Positions 11,036 through 23,431 of a stretch of 64,000 nucleotides of DNA are shown here, piece by piece. The stretch is from Armillaria gallica. Its lineage: Eukaryota > Basidiomycota > Agaricomycetes > Agaricales > Physalacriaceae. Made by a program: the position numbers and the translations under genes. Every line of letters begins with the position of its first letter. The first letter of the stretch is position 1. The stretch spans positions 124,001 to 188,000 of the forward strand of contig JBANDB010000013.1 in NCBI GenBank assembly GCA_037576215.1, read 5' to 3'. Under the pieces are notes generated by a model that had not been told where the DNA came from, searched no databases, and worked only from the letters and a program-made list of their open reading frames with translations.

Positions 11036-12474
11036 TCACAGTGCCCCAGCCTTGGCCTGCGCTAACCGCTCATCCCACCACCTGCCATCAGAGTCTGTTC
11101 GTGTTTGCACCCTAGCGGAACCGTCTCCCCTATTAAGCCATACCCATCTACAGGTACGAAGGTCAGCGCTTAGAATGAATGGAAGGTCGGCGGCGCTCAC
11201 TTGTATCGTAAAGTGGTCGTGACGACAGGGCCAAACCTCGCACTAAGATTATGGCTACCCTCCCAAAGCCAGATGTCGTCCCTATCGCCTTGACAGTTAC
11301 TAAAAAAAGCAATGTCAGACCGTGACAGAAGATTCGATGAGGGCACCCTACAAGTGCAAGACGCCAGGGCTCATCAACGTGTGTTCTTCTCCACTCCCGT
11401 CCAGCACGATTTGTCGTCTAATATGCTCCTCCTCCGTCATATCCTCCTCAAGATCCTCACCAAAATGGCCCAAAGATAGGCCCAACTGCTGCCGACAGGT
11501 GCTGACATCCCATCGCAGCGACAGGTGCCTGAACATCGTCGGTCTGTAATACCAGATGACGTGAAATATACCCTGATCGGCGAAGAATGGATTGTAGGGA
11601 TCAAAAGACACCGTTTTATCGGCCATGGGACTCGGTATCCCATCACTTATTCCTCGAGCGAACGGCATAGCGGCTAAAGAGGATTGCTCTGTTTCTGGGA
11701 GGAGGCTTGAAGGCATGAGCATGGCGGATGGATTACGCATGAGGGCAAGGTTCATGAGCATGATACAGCTGCAGATCTGTCCCGGGTGAGAGGTGGGTCC
11801 TAAGGTGGGGAATGACATGAGTGTGTGGGCTCCGAAATGTTTAAAGTCATTCCACTGGAAAAGGGTGTGAATTTGGGTAGTAATAGAGGACTGGGCATAC
11901 GTACGAGCTCTAGAGGATCGACGAGGAATATCATATCGGTATCAATGTATATCGTCTTATCAACGTCTACGAGCAATTCATGCATGAAGACCTTGCCGAG
12001 GACGCTCCAGTTCTCTCCTACGCCAGCACGGTGGCTTCGTTCGCGTACGCGTTCAGTGGTTAGAGGGTAATATGTTACCTGAGAATCACGTCACTACATT
12101 AGGGCATACAAAGAAGAATTCAAGTTACTGACCTGGATATCATAAGCCGGTCGTGTGAATAAGGCAAACTTCTTTTCCAGGTACGGGATATTATCCTGGG
12201 TACATATGAGGTGAAAGTGCAATGGCCGACTCGTGTGCATGATCGCAGACTTTATCGCGACGCTTCCTTCATGTGCGACACTTTCTCCCATAAGAACGAG
12301 GGTGATCACTATGGGCTCAGGCGGAGGTGGAGGAGCTACTAGTGTCAGAGGCCCCGCTGGCGATGGACAGACCAAGCAATTTGCGTCAAAGGAGAGACGA
12401 GACCATTTTGCGAAAGAAAGAATAAGAACGAAAGCAATGGCGCAGAATGTATATATCCTGTATAGCCTGGACAT
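11036..12474 (-). CDS. Golgi-type GT8 glycosyltransferase (LARGE/xylosyltransferase-like)
   Basis: The start MSRLYRIYTFCAIAFVLIL at 12474 gives a short cytosolic tail and one membrane anchor, as in type II Golgi enzymes. After a proline-rich stem come PIVITLVLMGESVAHEGSVA and the GT8 DxD region DVDKTIYIDTDMIFLVDPLEL. WNDFKHFGAHTLMSFP and the conserved HPGQICSCIMLMNLALMR follow. A later exon gives NCQGDRDDIWLWEGSHNLS, and the last one ends WWDERLAQAKAGAL. The DTD should bind a divalent metal and a nucleotide sugar. Donor sugar and acceptor cannot be told; LARGE-type enzymes transfer xylose or glucuronate. Introns lie near 12063-12131, 11850-11903, 11285-11348 and 11155-11205. The family is clear and the exact activity is not. 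Confidence 0.82.
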
Positions 12475-12727
12475 GGGGAAGAGAGAGAAATAAAAAGGCC
12501 AAGATGACACTCCTAAGTGCCGTGCCTCCCATGTCCAAACGTAGTAGTACCGATCGATCACTCCCATGTTTGGTTGTTTGGTTCCTTCCCGAAAGCAGTT
12601 CGAGACCTTGCACGGTCACGGTCATGGTCAAAGGTAGTTATTCGGTTACGAACTTTATACCATTCACGACTCATATATATAAATTACAGGAAATGGTTTT
12701 AAACTCATCTTGCCTTCAATGGCAAAT

Positions 12728-13225
12728 CTAGAGACCTAAATTAATGGGAGTACAGCCTAATACAACGATGCCACTCTGTGGGTCAAATTAGTTCTCAGGC
12801 TTCTTCGGAATTCGTATTGATACCCACATAGTTTGTACCCGTACAGCAGGCGAGTTGATTATTGCACTGAAAGGTCCCGGGACCGATAACCGTTACGGGG
12901 TCGCAAGTGACGCCGCTTTGAAGCACCAGTCAGTTTTCATCAGTGCATCAAAGGATAAACATACACGTCGCCGGTCAGACCAGCAATAGGAATTCCTAGC
13001 AAAGCCAGGAGGGTCTGAGCCGGCTCCTGCTGAGGCTAAAAGTTTTTCGTGGTTATTGTCTATTCTTGCAAGATTGGATGAACAACGCACAGACTGGACG
13101 TATCTACAGCACTGGAGCGAACCAACACTACAGCTGTCTCTGGCACCTATGGCCGAGCTCATTGCTGCTGGAAGGGTGCTCACTGCTGCAAGAGCGCAGA
13201 ACAGGACGGATGAACGAGGAAGCAT
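12728..13225 (-). CDS. class I hydrophobin (cluster copy 1)
   Basis: The start MLPRSSVLFCALAAVSTLPA at 13225 is a secretion signal. After splicing three introns the mature chain has eight cysteines in the class I pattern C-x6-CC-x32-C-x12-C-x5-CC-x12-C. It runs CSVGSLQCCRYVQS, TLLALLGIPIAGLTGD, GVTCDPVTVIG, CNNQLACC and VVLGCTPINLGL. Class I hydrophobins are secreted and self-assemble at air-water interfaces to coat aerial hyphae and spores. The third intron separates CCTGTNY from SGIVVLGC. An unspliced reading stops early and would hide the eighth cysteine. It is one of three hydrophobin loci in 3.4 kb, all on the same strand. Confidence 0.9.
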
Positions 13226-13969
13226 TACTTGGATCCTCTTACTTGCTTGATGAGCTTGATCCTGAGTAGAATTGTTATGTTTTCTTCTCATTTATATTTC
13301 TCAACCTCCAAGTGACCTCAGCCCCAAGTCCGAGCAAAGATCTCTTCAAGCTCTCATCCTAACAGGCACTCCAATCATCAACTTTGACTGATAGACGTTT
13401 GAAGGACAGCACGATCACGAAATTTAGGTAGCCCCACTTTTCAGTAATTTTCAGGCACCCGAGTCTTTGTGGCGCCCTCTGTTCAGCCCGATATCTAGTC
13501 CTGCCCAAGGTGGTACGCTTTTCGTTGGTATCTATACGCTGGAATCTAGTGCCGATGCCTTTGTTAGCCCTTGAAATATTCTATAGGTATATTTGACTTT
13601 CTCTTCTTCCTCAAGAGGATTTAAACAATCATTTGCGACGCCATACGTACGCTTCAAGTCACAGGACGAACTGATGTCTCATTAATGCTTTAAAAAAGCA
13701 ACGAAAAGGTGACTTTCCATCTCATGACTTACTTCATGTAGTCTCCTCAGACGTTTTCCCTTATAGACAACCACCTCAAGCTCTCCGTGACAAGACGCCA
13801 CTGTCTAGATGTTTATCACATGATGGTGGAGTGCAGAAATCCTTGGCCGACAACACTGCTTTAGAATATACCCAGGATAACTGTACTGTGTTATATGGCA
13901 AGTTTTCTATTCAGGCGATTATGTGATTACAAGAAATCAATGAATTCTCATTTACAGCTCTGGGAAAAA

Positions 13970-14170
13970 ATATCTTACCAACCATTTGAATATCGTCTGG
14001 CGATGGAAAAGGCCTGGCACCAAGAATCCTTATACTTAGAGCGCGAAATCTTCACCGTTTTCTAATCTCCGATTGTATCCCAAACACAGACCAAACCATT
14101 GCCAGATCCTGCGATGTATCCGTAAAAGGATGGACGTCGAGGACACCTTATCAATTCAGCCTTTGAGTAA
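13970..14170 (-). pseudogene. possible WD40-repeat relic
   Basis: On the minus strand a short stretch reads FYGYIAGSGNGLVCVWDTIG, which looks like the last blade of a WD40 protein. Stop codons follow at once and no further repeats are seen upstream. It may be a gene relic between two hydrophobin copies. A chance match cannot be excluded. The rest of the gap 13226-14364 shows no gene. Confidence 0.3.
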
Positions 14171-14364
14171 AAACAGCTTGAAGCTTTGTGCTGCATGCTG
14201 CATGCTGCAATAGCAACACCAAGGGTCAACACCCGACTTCACATCAAAATTTAGTTCCAGACTTATATTTTCAATAACCGCATGGCCCATACAGGAAATA
14301 CAAAGGTAATGTATTCGAACGAAATGATACATTCGAGTTGTTTCACGCTTACAGTCTCATAGGT

Positions 14365-14872
14365 TCATTGAGGAACCAAGGTGACGGGAGTACACCCTAA
14401 GACAACGACGCCATTCTGTCTACAGCTTCAGCACAAAGGGATCGCTAGACGTGTATGGCGTTACTCACGCGGTAGACCTTACCCGTGCAGCAGGTGAGTT
14501 GGTCAGCACACGCAGAGCTCTCAGTGTCGCTGAGGGTCGCCACAGGAGTGCAGTTGATGCCGCTTTGGGGTACGAGTCATTATCCTCAAAGTGATTTCAG
14601 GACTGTGACACACATACATGTCGGTAGTTGTATTCATAACAGGAATTGCATACGCTTCGAGGTAGGTTTTGGCTGGCTTATCTAGAGGCTGAACGGTCGT
14701 CGTTGTCAAATGATAAGTGGATTGCAAGTGAACAACTGACCCCCACGTATTTGCAACACTCAAGCGTACCAGTGGTACAAGTGTCTCCGACACCCACGGC
14801 CGAGCTCAGTGTCGGAAGTATGCTGGTGGCAGCCGCAAGGGCGTATAAGAAGGTGGAGGCGCGGGGAAACAT
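14365..14872 (-). CDS. class I hydrophobin, atypical central loop (cluster copy 2)
   Basis: The start at 14872 gives the signal MFPRASTFLYALAAATSILP. Splicing as in copy 1 (same three intron positions, including GTATGT after ACCGACAT) yields eight cysteines: CTTGTLECC, GINCTPVATLSD, CADQLTCC and VVVLGCTP. The spacing is C-x6-CC-x31-C-x13-C-x5-CC-x13-C, within the class I range. The loop between the third and fourth cysteines reads KTYLEAYAIPVMNTTTDI. It is far less hydrophobic than the LLALLGIPIAGL of copy 1, so assembly behaviour may differ. The shared intron positions and orientation show that copies 1 and 2 arose by duplication. Confidence 0.85.
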
Positions 14873-15632
14873 TTTGTTTCTTGTCTGAGGGTTGCCCGGT
14901 GAGTCCTCACCGCATTTTACATTTATAGTTCCCCGACTCCGAGGCTATTCTGAGTCCCAGTGTTGAACGACAGAACGGTGATGAAATAACACAATGCCTA
15001 GTCCGCCTCCGGTGGCGGCTCAGGGCGGCTTTAAGGGTCGAGATGGAAGCTATGATTCTGGCTTCCAACTGGAGTGGGTGCAAGTGGGTACGTTGTTCCC
15101 CGTTAGACATCGTCGAGATGTTTCACGACGACAGAAATGGTCGCTAGTCATAACGAGAAGTACCTTGAAGCGATGGTTTCAACGATGTTAGTTAGGAAGA
15201 AATATTCGATGACATGCGATGCAAGGTACGTCGGATTTCCGTCCCCTCAGCCACCAGGCCCGCTAAATTTTCCCCACGGCCTGTTGAAAAGGCACAGGTA
15301 TATGTAACTTGACTCAGTTTCTGCGATGCCTATCATATTAAGCTCAGTAGTGGGTCTCACGACTTACTTGATTCTTGAATTGTTTCCTAGACTCAGGTAG
15401 GCGGTTTACGTGACGCTCAAGGTATATACACCGCAGTTCGTCGGTCCGCGCGCGCTGATGGATTCGAGAGATGATACATCTACCCTCGCTGCCCGAAAAC
15501 GTGTCATTGCACGATGGCAAGGTCAGCGGAGGTCAACCATTATGACCAAAGATTGACACACATTCGTTCCTTCACGAATAACCGATACAGACAACACAAG
15601 GTAGATATCTGATTGGCTGGACGAAGGCAATT
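14873..15632. other. gap inside hydrophobin cluster
   Basis: This is the promoter region of hydrophobin copy 2 plus spacer. A CT-rich segment is present around 14990-15060. No gene was recognised on either strand. Confidence 0.4.
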
Positions 15633-16113
15633 CAGAGACCCAGGTTGACGGGATTACAGCCCAATGCAATAGGACCGCTCTATGGGAAAATATCATCGCA
15701 CGGACACAATGTGCACCTTGTGTTAGCATTACTTACGAAGTTGTTGTTTTCACAGCGTACGATCTGGTCAGTACATTGAGAGTTCCCGATACTGATGATC
15801 GTTATAGGGGTGCAGTTGACGCCGCTTTAGAACGCAAGTTAGTAACTACAGCTATGGCCAATTTATGGTGCGTACACTTTACCAGTCAGACTTGCCACAG
15901 AGGTTCCAAGCAGGCTGAGAATAGTTTGGGTCGGATCCTCCCAGGGTTATGAGAAATGACAGTCACTGCCTGCAGTTTCGAATGGTTGGAGCACATCTTG
16001 GACGGATTTACTGCATAAAAGACTGCCGATAGTGATTTGGTCGCCGAAATTGTGATAGGAAGCGTGCGAGTAGCCACGAGAGCGCTGAAGAAGATAGCGA
16101 AGGGAGCGAGCAT
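15633..16113 (-). pseudogene. decayed class I hydrophobin (cluster copy 3)
   Basis: The secretion signal MLAPFAIFFSALVATRTLPI at 16113 is in a different frame from the mature region DQITIGSLLCSKSVQ. The later exons are still readable: DPTQTILSLLGTSVASLTG, GVNCTPITIISIGNSQCTDQ, RCENNNF and SGPIALGCNPVNLGL. Compared with copies 1 and 2, the first, third and sixth cysteines are replaced (CT to IT, CC to CS, CC to RC). With three of eight cysteines gone and a frame break after the signal, a working hydrophobin is very unlikely. The intron layout matches copies 1 and 2, so this is a tandem duplicate that lost function. Confidence 0.78.
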
Positions 16114-16754
16114 CCGAGTATAAGCGTTGAGTGAGAGTCACTGAGGTGGTCCGGGTTCTTAAGTGAAATCTGTGAGAGCTTTATTTATCATTCCCCTTCC
16201 TTCCTCAAGTCTGAGTTACGGTTGGTCAACGATGAATGTTTGAATGACGATAACGAGAAATGAAAGCACCCAGCACGGTTTCTCAGGAATTTCAGGGAAG
16301 TGACGATACCCGACAGTGTCATTTTCCATATTGTAATGACCATCTCCGGAATCTTAAGCATTTCTCCTACATTGTGTAAGAATACTTTACAGGCAGAGAT
16401 CTGCAATCGAAGGAGTTAGAAGCGTCGACCAGCTTAATTAGTATCCATCATTTGACCTCAAAGAAGGCGAAAGGTGTTCCTAGAGCCACAGGTCAGAATG
16501 CCGGCACGTACAAGCTCAAAAGCTCTTATTTTACTTTGCACCCCTTGCACCATTTCTCCGACTGCTTACAAGTCCATGAATGGAATCCAGGGCCTGGCAA
16601 TGATTTCACCCAAATAATACGTCCGTCTAGGACTAATCATATTACATTATTGTCTTGACACGAAAAATGACTATCGCGAGTACAAATGCTTGAGTTTATG
16701 CATACAGTTACAAGAAACAAAACGACTGCTTTAAATATCAAATAATCCGTATGC
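16114..16754. other. spacer between hydrophobin cluster and CoA-ligase gene
   Basis: No coherent reading frame, RNA gene or repeat was recognised. The left part is the likely promoter of the former hydrophobin copy 3, and the right end is 3' UTR of the next minus-strand gene. Confidence 0.4.
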
Positions 16755-19054
16755 TTAACAGGGTGGGACAGGGCTCGTAGCCACGATCCCATTCGCTAGT
16801 TCGATCTTTGCCCGTTCGCGCAACTCCCGCCGAAGGATCTTTCCAGCGGCGCTGGGAGATGAACTCATCAGCAAGAAGGTCAAATACTATATACTGCTGT
16901 AACTCACCTTTTGGGAACGACATCGATAACTACAACACCTCCACGCAAGAACTTGTGCCTCGCAACCTTGGATTCAATGGATTTCGCCACTTCCTGACCA
17001 AACGCAATTTTGAGCTCGTCGGTTGTGACTTTGTGGGGTTGCGCATGGACGACGTAGGCCCTGGGGAGCTCGGTGGCCTCTTGATGGTCATACACACCGA
17101 TAACGGCAGCATCTGCAACTTCGGGGTGGCCTAGCAGAACACTTTCCAGCTCGGCGGGAGGGACTGAAGAAGATCTGGTTGAATAACACGAAGAAGGAAA
17201 GAAGTATCGGTAACTTACCTTGGAAGCCCTTGTACTTGATCAGTTCCTTCACCCTGTCGACGATGAAGAAATGTCCCTCCTTATCCCTGATCGCGACGTC
17301 GCCGGTCTTGAACCATCCGTCTTCCGTTATGGTGTGTCTCGTCGCGGCCTCGTTATTGAGGTATCCCTAAACGCAAATGATTAACAAGGAAATCAACAAA
17401 TGAGATTAAGTAGCAACGTACCTTCATGATGGTTGGTCCCTTAATCCAGAGCTCCCCAGGCTTGCCCTCCTCAGCATCGACACCTTCATCCACCAAACGT
17501 GCTTCCAAGTTCGAGAGCAGAACACCTATGCTACCAGTCTTATTCGCAGCATCGGCCATCGGGAGCAGATGCGTCGTCGGCGAAGATTCTGTCATACCGA
17601 AACCTTGCACGACCGCAACATCGGTGTTCATAGAACGGAAGCGCTCCGTAACCTTTCAAAGGCTTCATCAGATTACTTTAGGTAAAAGGGAAACCCCTAA
17701 ACTTACCTGCTTCGTCAAATCAGGACCCAACGGGGCTGCTCCAGAAATCAAAAGTTTGAGGGCCGAGAAATCGAATTTTTGGACCACTGAAAGCGGTGGC
17801 TGTTAGTTGGGCTATGGGATGAGAGACTGAGGCATACCAGGGTGCCGGGAAAGGAAGACGAGCACTGGCGGAACAACAAGTACGACAGGGATCTTATACT
17901 TCTGAATATTGCTGCAAAACTGCACAGGGTCGAAACGAGGCATGATGTAGCATGGATCACCCATTTTGATATTCAGGAAAAGAAGCATGACAGAGCCTGG
18001 AGAGGTCGATGAGACGGGTGTAGTTCAACATCAAAGCCATCAAACACACCATATATATGATAGAAAGGAAGGAAACCGAGCATCGATCCGCCGATTTCAT
18101 GAGGATATGATTCGTTGACGATGTCAACGACGGAGGTGAGATTCTGATGTGTTGTCTGAATTAAATGAATGAGCTATTTACGTCAAAGGAATATTGCAAT
18201 ACACTAACCTCTACACCCTTGAAGGGTTAGTTTGATGATCATCAGCATTGGGATATATGAATGCAACAGTAGTATAGTTACCTTGGGCTTCCCTGTAGTT
18301 CCCTGCATAGATGCCAGAATTAGTAGGTATGGATCCCCAAAATCTAGCCTGGCGGCACTCACGGAGCTGTAACACAGGAATGCAGTTTCATGGGCGAGAT
18401 CCCCGTCGAATTTCTCCTCCTCTTCCAAAGAGCCGCTCGAAAGAAGGTCCTCCATCCGTGGAAGTCCTGCGTATTCGGGCTTACTAGCGGCATCCGGTCC
18501 GCCAGCCCAGGCCAAGCTGTTGCTGAGCACGATGATCCGCTTCTCGCCTTCTTCACCGACACCGATTTCCTTGAACATGGCGCGAACAGTCGGAAGGCCA
18601 TCTTCTGTGGAGAAAACGAAGTGAGCCCTGCTGTCAGTGTACTGATGAACAAGTTCATGGCTCGTGTACGCGTTATTTGCGAGGGTGCAGCGAAGGCCGG
18701 CAGAAAGAGCTATGGTATACGTTAGCGACAGAACCTCAAAAGAATGCAGGATTACGGCGCACCTCCGAGAAGAATAACGGGATAATTTAGCGAGTTGGGA
18801 GAGAACACGAGGACGGTATCTCCGCGTTTCGCGCCTATGTTCTTGAGACCATGCCCAAGGGCGAGACTGAAGTCTCTCAGCTGTCTACGGTTTATCGTCG
18901 TTCCCGAAGGCGCATCAGTGAACGCGGGTAGCTCTGGAGCGTGTCCTCCAATGAGTTCACCATCTTTTGTCAATAGATGAGTGAATATCGAGTGAGAGAG
19001 GATAGGCACAGAGCGCGCAAGCGATGGGTAGGTCTTCACTGGCGTAGACATTGT
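16755..19054 (-). CDS. AMP-forming acyl/aryl-CoA ligase, 4-coumarate-CoA-ligase-like
   Basis: This is an ANL-superfamily enzyme. From the N-terminus it shows [16 protein letters not shown], the split AMP-binding P-loop YSSGTTGKPKG followed by [26 protein letters not shown] and [53 protein letters not shown] and [20 protein letters not shown] follow, and the catalytic Lys motif [11 protein letters not shown] is at the end. It should adenylate a carboxylic acid and pass it to CoA; the substrate cannot be read from sequence. The start [14 protein letters not shown] at 19054 fits family length; an upstream in-frame ATG (19180) would add a 42-residue leader. The C-terminus, PVPPC, lacks a peroxisomal SKL signal. 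Seven or more introns are visible, and one lies inside the P-loop. Confidence 0.88.
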
Positions 19055-21049
19055 TCTTTGGGGAGGCAAACTCGAGGTAGGGCGAAGGCATGGCTTTATA
19101 CTATGCAGGGACGCAGCTTTTCGTAACCGTGAAGGGTTGGTGATCGCGGCTTTCCGAAATATTTGATTGCAACACGGCACCGGTCCCCGCTCGGGACACT
19201 CGTGTTCGTAATTAACAGCGTCCCGCGCATATCGTTATTCTTGCTGTTTCGTGTTCCGTAGCTCAATGCATTGCATTGGGAAGCGCTGTGATGGCCCACC
19301 TTCATTAGACGAAAGAAACGCATGAATGCTATTTTTATGATTACCCATACTTGTACTCTGATTTCGCTGGGGAAGGGACGATATGATATAGCGGTGTAGC
19401 CTTGGTACACTCGTGGCTGGGGTAGCCGGTGGCCCCATTGTCCCGGTTGTTTCTCCCCATAATGTGCCATGCAGGTTTCTTAGGTATGAGAAAGCCACTT
19501 TTCATAGACTGCCTATGGCTGATCCACGGTGTTTCGTCATCAGAATCAGAATACGCATCTAGTATCACATTATAGTCTGTCTGATCTCCATAGGTTTATA
19601 TGCCAAAGACGCGCAGCGGTTGGGTAAAATTTTCTTGCATGCCTTGTTGAAACGCATCAAAGAATGGTTGAGCGCATAAGTTTGGGGTCGACCACGGTAA
19701 AATGTTCTACGCGGTACTGGGCACACGCGCTTGCTATCTTGATACCGGGGGCAGACATACTGTTGGTGATTGCCATCCCCGAGGACATAATCGGTCTGAT
19801 TGGCGACAAGTTAGTACTTGTACATAGTAAACGTTTTCGAGAAGGGCATCAATCGCCGTATGCGATTATGTCGAGATGGTGCACTGTGTCATCAGAGTAG
19901 ACATCAAGGGATCGCTGCACTCTGGAACGACACACACTTGCATCTTTGCACCCTTATGGCCAGGAGAACAATAATCCTCCTAGCGTGCAAGCTGGACTAT
20001 AGTACACCCGATGACGAAAGTGTAACTTCGGTTGGCAGGATCATGATTCATATCACGGTCCTGAAAGGGTAAATCCTGATCAAAGAATCACGGAACAAAT
20101 AGATAATTTATGGCGCCGCGCTCAGCTCTGCGTTTTGTACAGGAACATCTCGACAGCTTTTCATCGAAGTTGGACTGGACAAACTGTCAATATGTGATTT
20201 GCAACAATTATAAAACGCTGATACAGCTTGGAGGTCGCATACATGACCCTCGCATACTCAAGCACGAAAGTCTTTGTTAAATCGCCATATATCTAGTACG
20301 AGTTAGAGGGTTAGATTGTAGTTTCGAGGGATCTTTGGGGCAGACAATTCTAGTATTGTAAATTGTCCTCTTGCATGTACGCGGGCGCGAGAAGGGAACA
20401 CGGAGGAAATTTGGATTGGAGAAATCGACCTAGACATTGCTTTCAGGGGATGATACCAGTCAGGTTTGCCTTGACACTTGAATCACCATGCACGCCTACA
20501 GGGTCGCTATGATTATCGTCCATGTATGTCCATTGGGCTTCTTTGGGGTAGCTTCGTCGTCGTCATCGATATGGGAAACCGTTGGTAACCGTTTAAGACG
20601 GATGGATCAGTAATTCTCCAGCAGCATCCTTTATAGGTTTAGTCCATAATCTAGAAAACGAGCGCGCAAGAGAGCTTCGTGTAGAGAAGTGAGAATTCAC
20701 CCCGTACGAGAGAAAGAGGCGTACGGCAGGTGATTTTGCACAAGAAACCTAGCATCCTTCGCACTTGTTTACCGTCCAGCAGCTATTTTTCGCACTCTTT
20801 GATATTGAATTCTTGACATTCAGTTTAGAGAGTTCGCATATCCATTACAGGTCGATAAAATCGTGTCCGTGGCCATTGAGAATCTGCGCTACATGGACGT
20901 TAGAACCAACGGATTGTTTATTATTTAATTTAATAAATACAAGAGTTTAATGATTCTGTATATTAGTCATCAAAACCCTTAACGCGTACTTTCAACTTAG
21001 AAAATTCCCTATTCTCTCGTCTTGCCTTCCAGGACGTTAATACCACAAG
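19055..21049. other. 2-kb gene-poor region between CoA ligase and CCT3
   Basis: No recognisable gene was found on either strand. Short open stretches exist at 19341-19568 (-) and 19664-19900 (+) without homology cues. Both flanking genes start away from this region, so it contains two promoters and perhaps non-coding transcripts or very old relics. Confidence 0.4.
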
Positions 21050-23145
21050 ATGTCTGGGCAAACACCCGTTTTTGTTATGAGTGAGCTTTCTTCTTTCTCT
21101 GTGCTCTGCTGTTCTGACCAGGCTCTTTAAGATACTGCGCCTGAACGGCAATCAGGACGAAAAGCCCAGATCTCAAATATCACTGCCGCCAAGGTTCGCT
21201 CACTAACTCTGTATCGTAGTGGAACAGCTTCTTATTATCTCTGAAGACTGTTGCAGATGTTATCCGGACGTGTCTTGGCCCAAAAGCCATGCTTAAAATG
21301 ATCTTGGATCCGATGGGAGGCATATTGTTTGTCTTCCTTGCCTTTCGTTCCATTTTGTCGTTGATGAACTGTCAACAGACTTACAAATGACGGTAATGCA
21401 ATTCTTCGTGAAATAGACGTCGCCCATCCAGCTGCGAAAAATATGATTGAGTTGAGTCGTACTCAGGATGAAGAATGTGGAGATGGAACGACGAGTGTAA
21501 TCATTCTTGGTGAGTCTTCCGCTACATTTGACTGCTCCGGGTTTTCTCATATCTCCAAGCCGGGGAAATTCTTGCACAGTCCCTTGGGCAGCTCGAACGT
21601 AACATCCACCCTGTCGTCATCATCTCAGCGTACAATAAGGCCCTCAAAGAGGCGCTCGAAATCATCAGGCGGATATCGGTTCCCATCGACACGTCCGACG
21701 ATGAAGAAATGCTAGCCCTCATTAAAACGTCGATAGGCACCAAGTTCGTCATGCGCTGGTCTGATCTCATGTGCAAACTGGCCTTGCAGGCTGTACGGAC
21801 GGTCGCTCAGGAGGAAAATGGCCTGAAAACAGTAGACATCAAGCGTTATGCGCGAGTGGAGAAGGTCCCCGGGGGTGAGATTGAGCAGAGCAGAGTGTTG
21901 AGCGGTGTTATGCTGAACAAGGATATCACGCATCCCAACATGCGAAGACGTATCGTCAATCCTCGGATTATACTTCTCGATTGTCCGCTGGAGTATAAAA
22001 AGGGCGAGAGTCAAACCAACATGGAATTTTCCAAGGTTGAAGATTGGGAGAAAGCACAGGCTATCGAAGAAGAGCAGATACGGCTCCTGTGCGACAAGAT
22101 TCTGGAATTCAAGCCGGATCTGGTGCTCACAGAAAAGGGCGTCTCAGGTGTGCCAGACATTCTTTATGGTCAATGCATGCCCTCACTTCAATCATGCTAG
22201 ACATCGCCCAGCACTTCTTTATGAAGCATAATGTCTCTGCGATTCGCAGAGTAAGAAAATCGGACAATAATCGTATCGCTCTCGCCGTTGGTGCGACCAT
22301 CGTTAACCGAGCAGAGGATCTGCGGGAATCCGATGTCGGCACTCGCTGTGGTCTTTTCAACATTGAGAAGATCGGTGATGAGTACGTATCCATTTTGCTT
22401 CACTTTCTAGTATCTCATTTCTTTTCCCAGATACTTCACTTTTTTGACAGAGTGTAACAATCCCAAAGCTTGCACGATACTTCTTCGTGGCCCATCGAAG
22501 GACATTCTCAACGAGATCGACCGGAACCTCGCTGATGCCATGTCAGTCGCGCGGAACGTCGTATTCAACCCTCTTCTCGCACCTGGTGGCGGTGCAACGG
22601 AGATGGCGATCAGTGTTGGTCTACATGCTAAGGCAAGAAGCGTCGTGGGTGTTGAAGGATGGCCCTTCAGAGCCGTAGCTGATGCGATGGAAGTTATTCC
22701 TCGCACACTGGTGCAGAATAGCGGTGGAAACGCTATCCGAGTTTTGACTGAGTTGAGGGTACGGCTTCGAGTTGTTCTAGCATGTTCGATTCTGATGCGA
22801 TCCTTGCCATAGGCTAAGCATGCGGCTGGTGAAAATTCCTGGGGTGTCAACGGCGATACAGGCAAACCGGTTGATATGAAGGTGTATGGTCTGTACGAGT
22901 CGGCAAGCGTCAAGGTAATATCTGTCCCTATAATGAAAATACGGTGCTGACGTGTTGGATAGATTCAGACATTGAAGACAGCCATCGAGGTAAGGAATGG
23001 ATCTACGTGTTCATATCTGGTATATTAACTCTCTTTCTCGTAGGCTGCTCGGATGCTACTCCGCGTGGACGATGTGGTGCAAGCTGTGCGGAAAGAAAGA
23101 GAACAAGGGCAAGGCGCGCCGCCTGAAGAGATGATGGAGGGTTAA
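21050..23145 (+). CDS. CCT3: T-complex chaperonin subunit gamma
   Basis: The start [10 protein letters not shown] at 21050 is followed by the group II chaperonin core. Visible motifs are [59 protein letters not shown] with its ATP-site [25 protein letters not shown], and [40 protein letters not shown] and the [17 protein letters not shown] region characteristic of the gamma subunit follow, ending APPEEMMEG. It is one of eight subunits of the cytosolic ring that folds actin, tubulin and WD40 proteins. Length (about 560 aa) fits. Several introns interrupt the gene; one at about 22149-22199 separates VS from DIAQHFF, and two short ones lie near 23000-23045. Confidence 0.95.
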
Positions 23146-23431
23146 TTGACTGAATGTATGTATTCCTTGTAGCTCGAACGTGCCTCTTTGAAAAGGGACC
23201 ATATCGTTACGCCGTTAGACGCGCTGCCAATTATGAGACGCGTTCATACTGGCAATGGCCGTACATCCAGGCACTATGTACCCTGCACGTCAACTTTCAA
23301 GTTTCAAATTGGAGCCGGCTTCAAACTGACAGTTCACTCTCATGGATACGGTATAAAGATCGGAAAGACAAGTGGCTACTTGATCCATACCTTTTTCCTC
23401 TTGCTTTTCCCATGTCTATACAGTATAGGCA

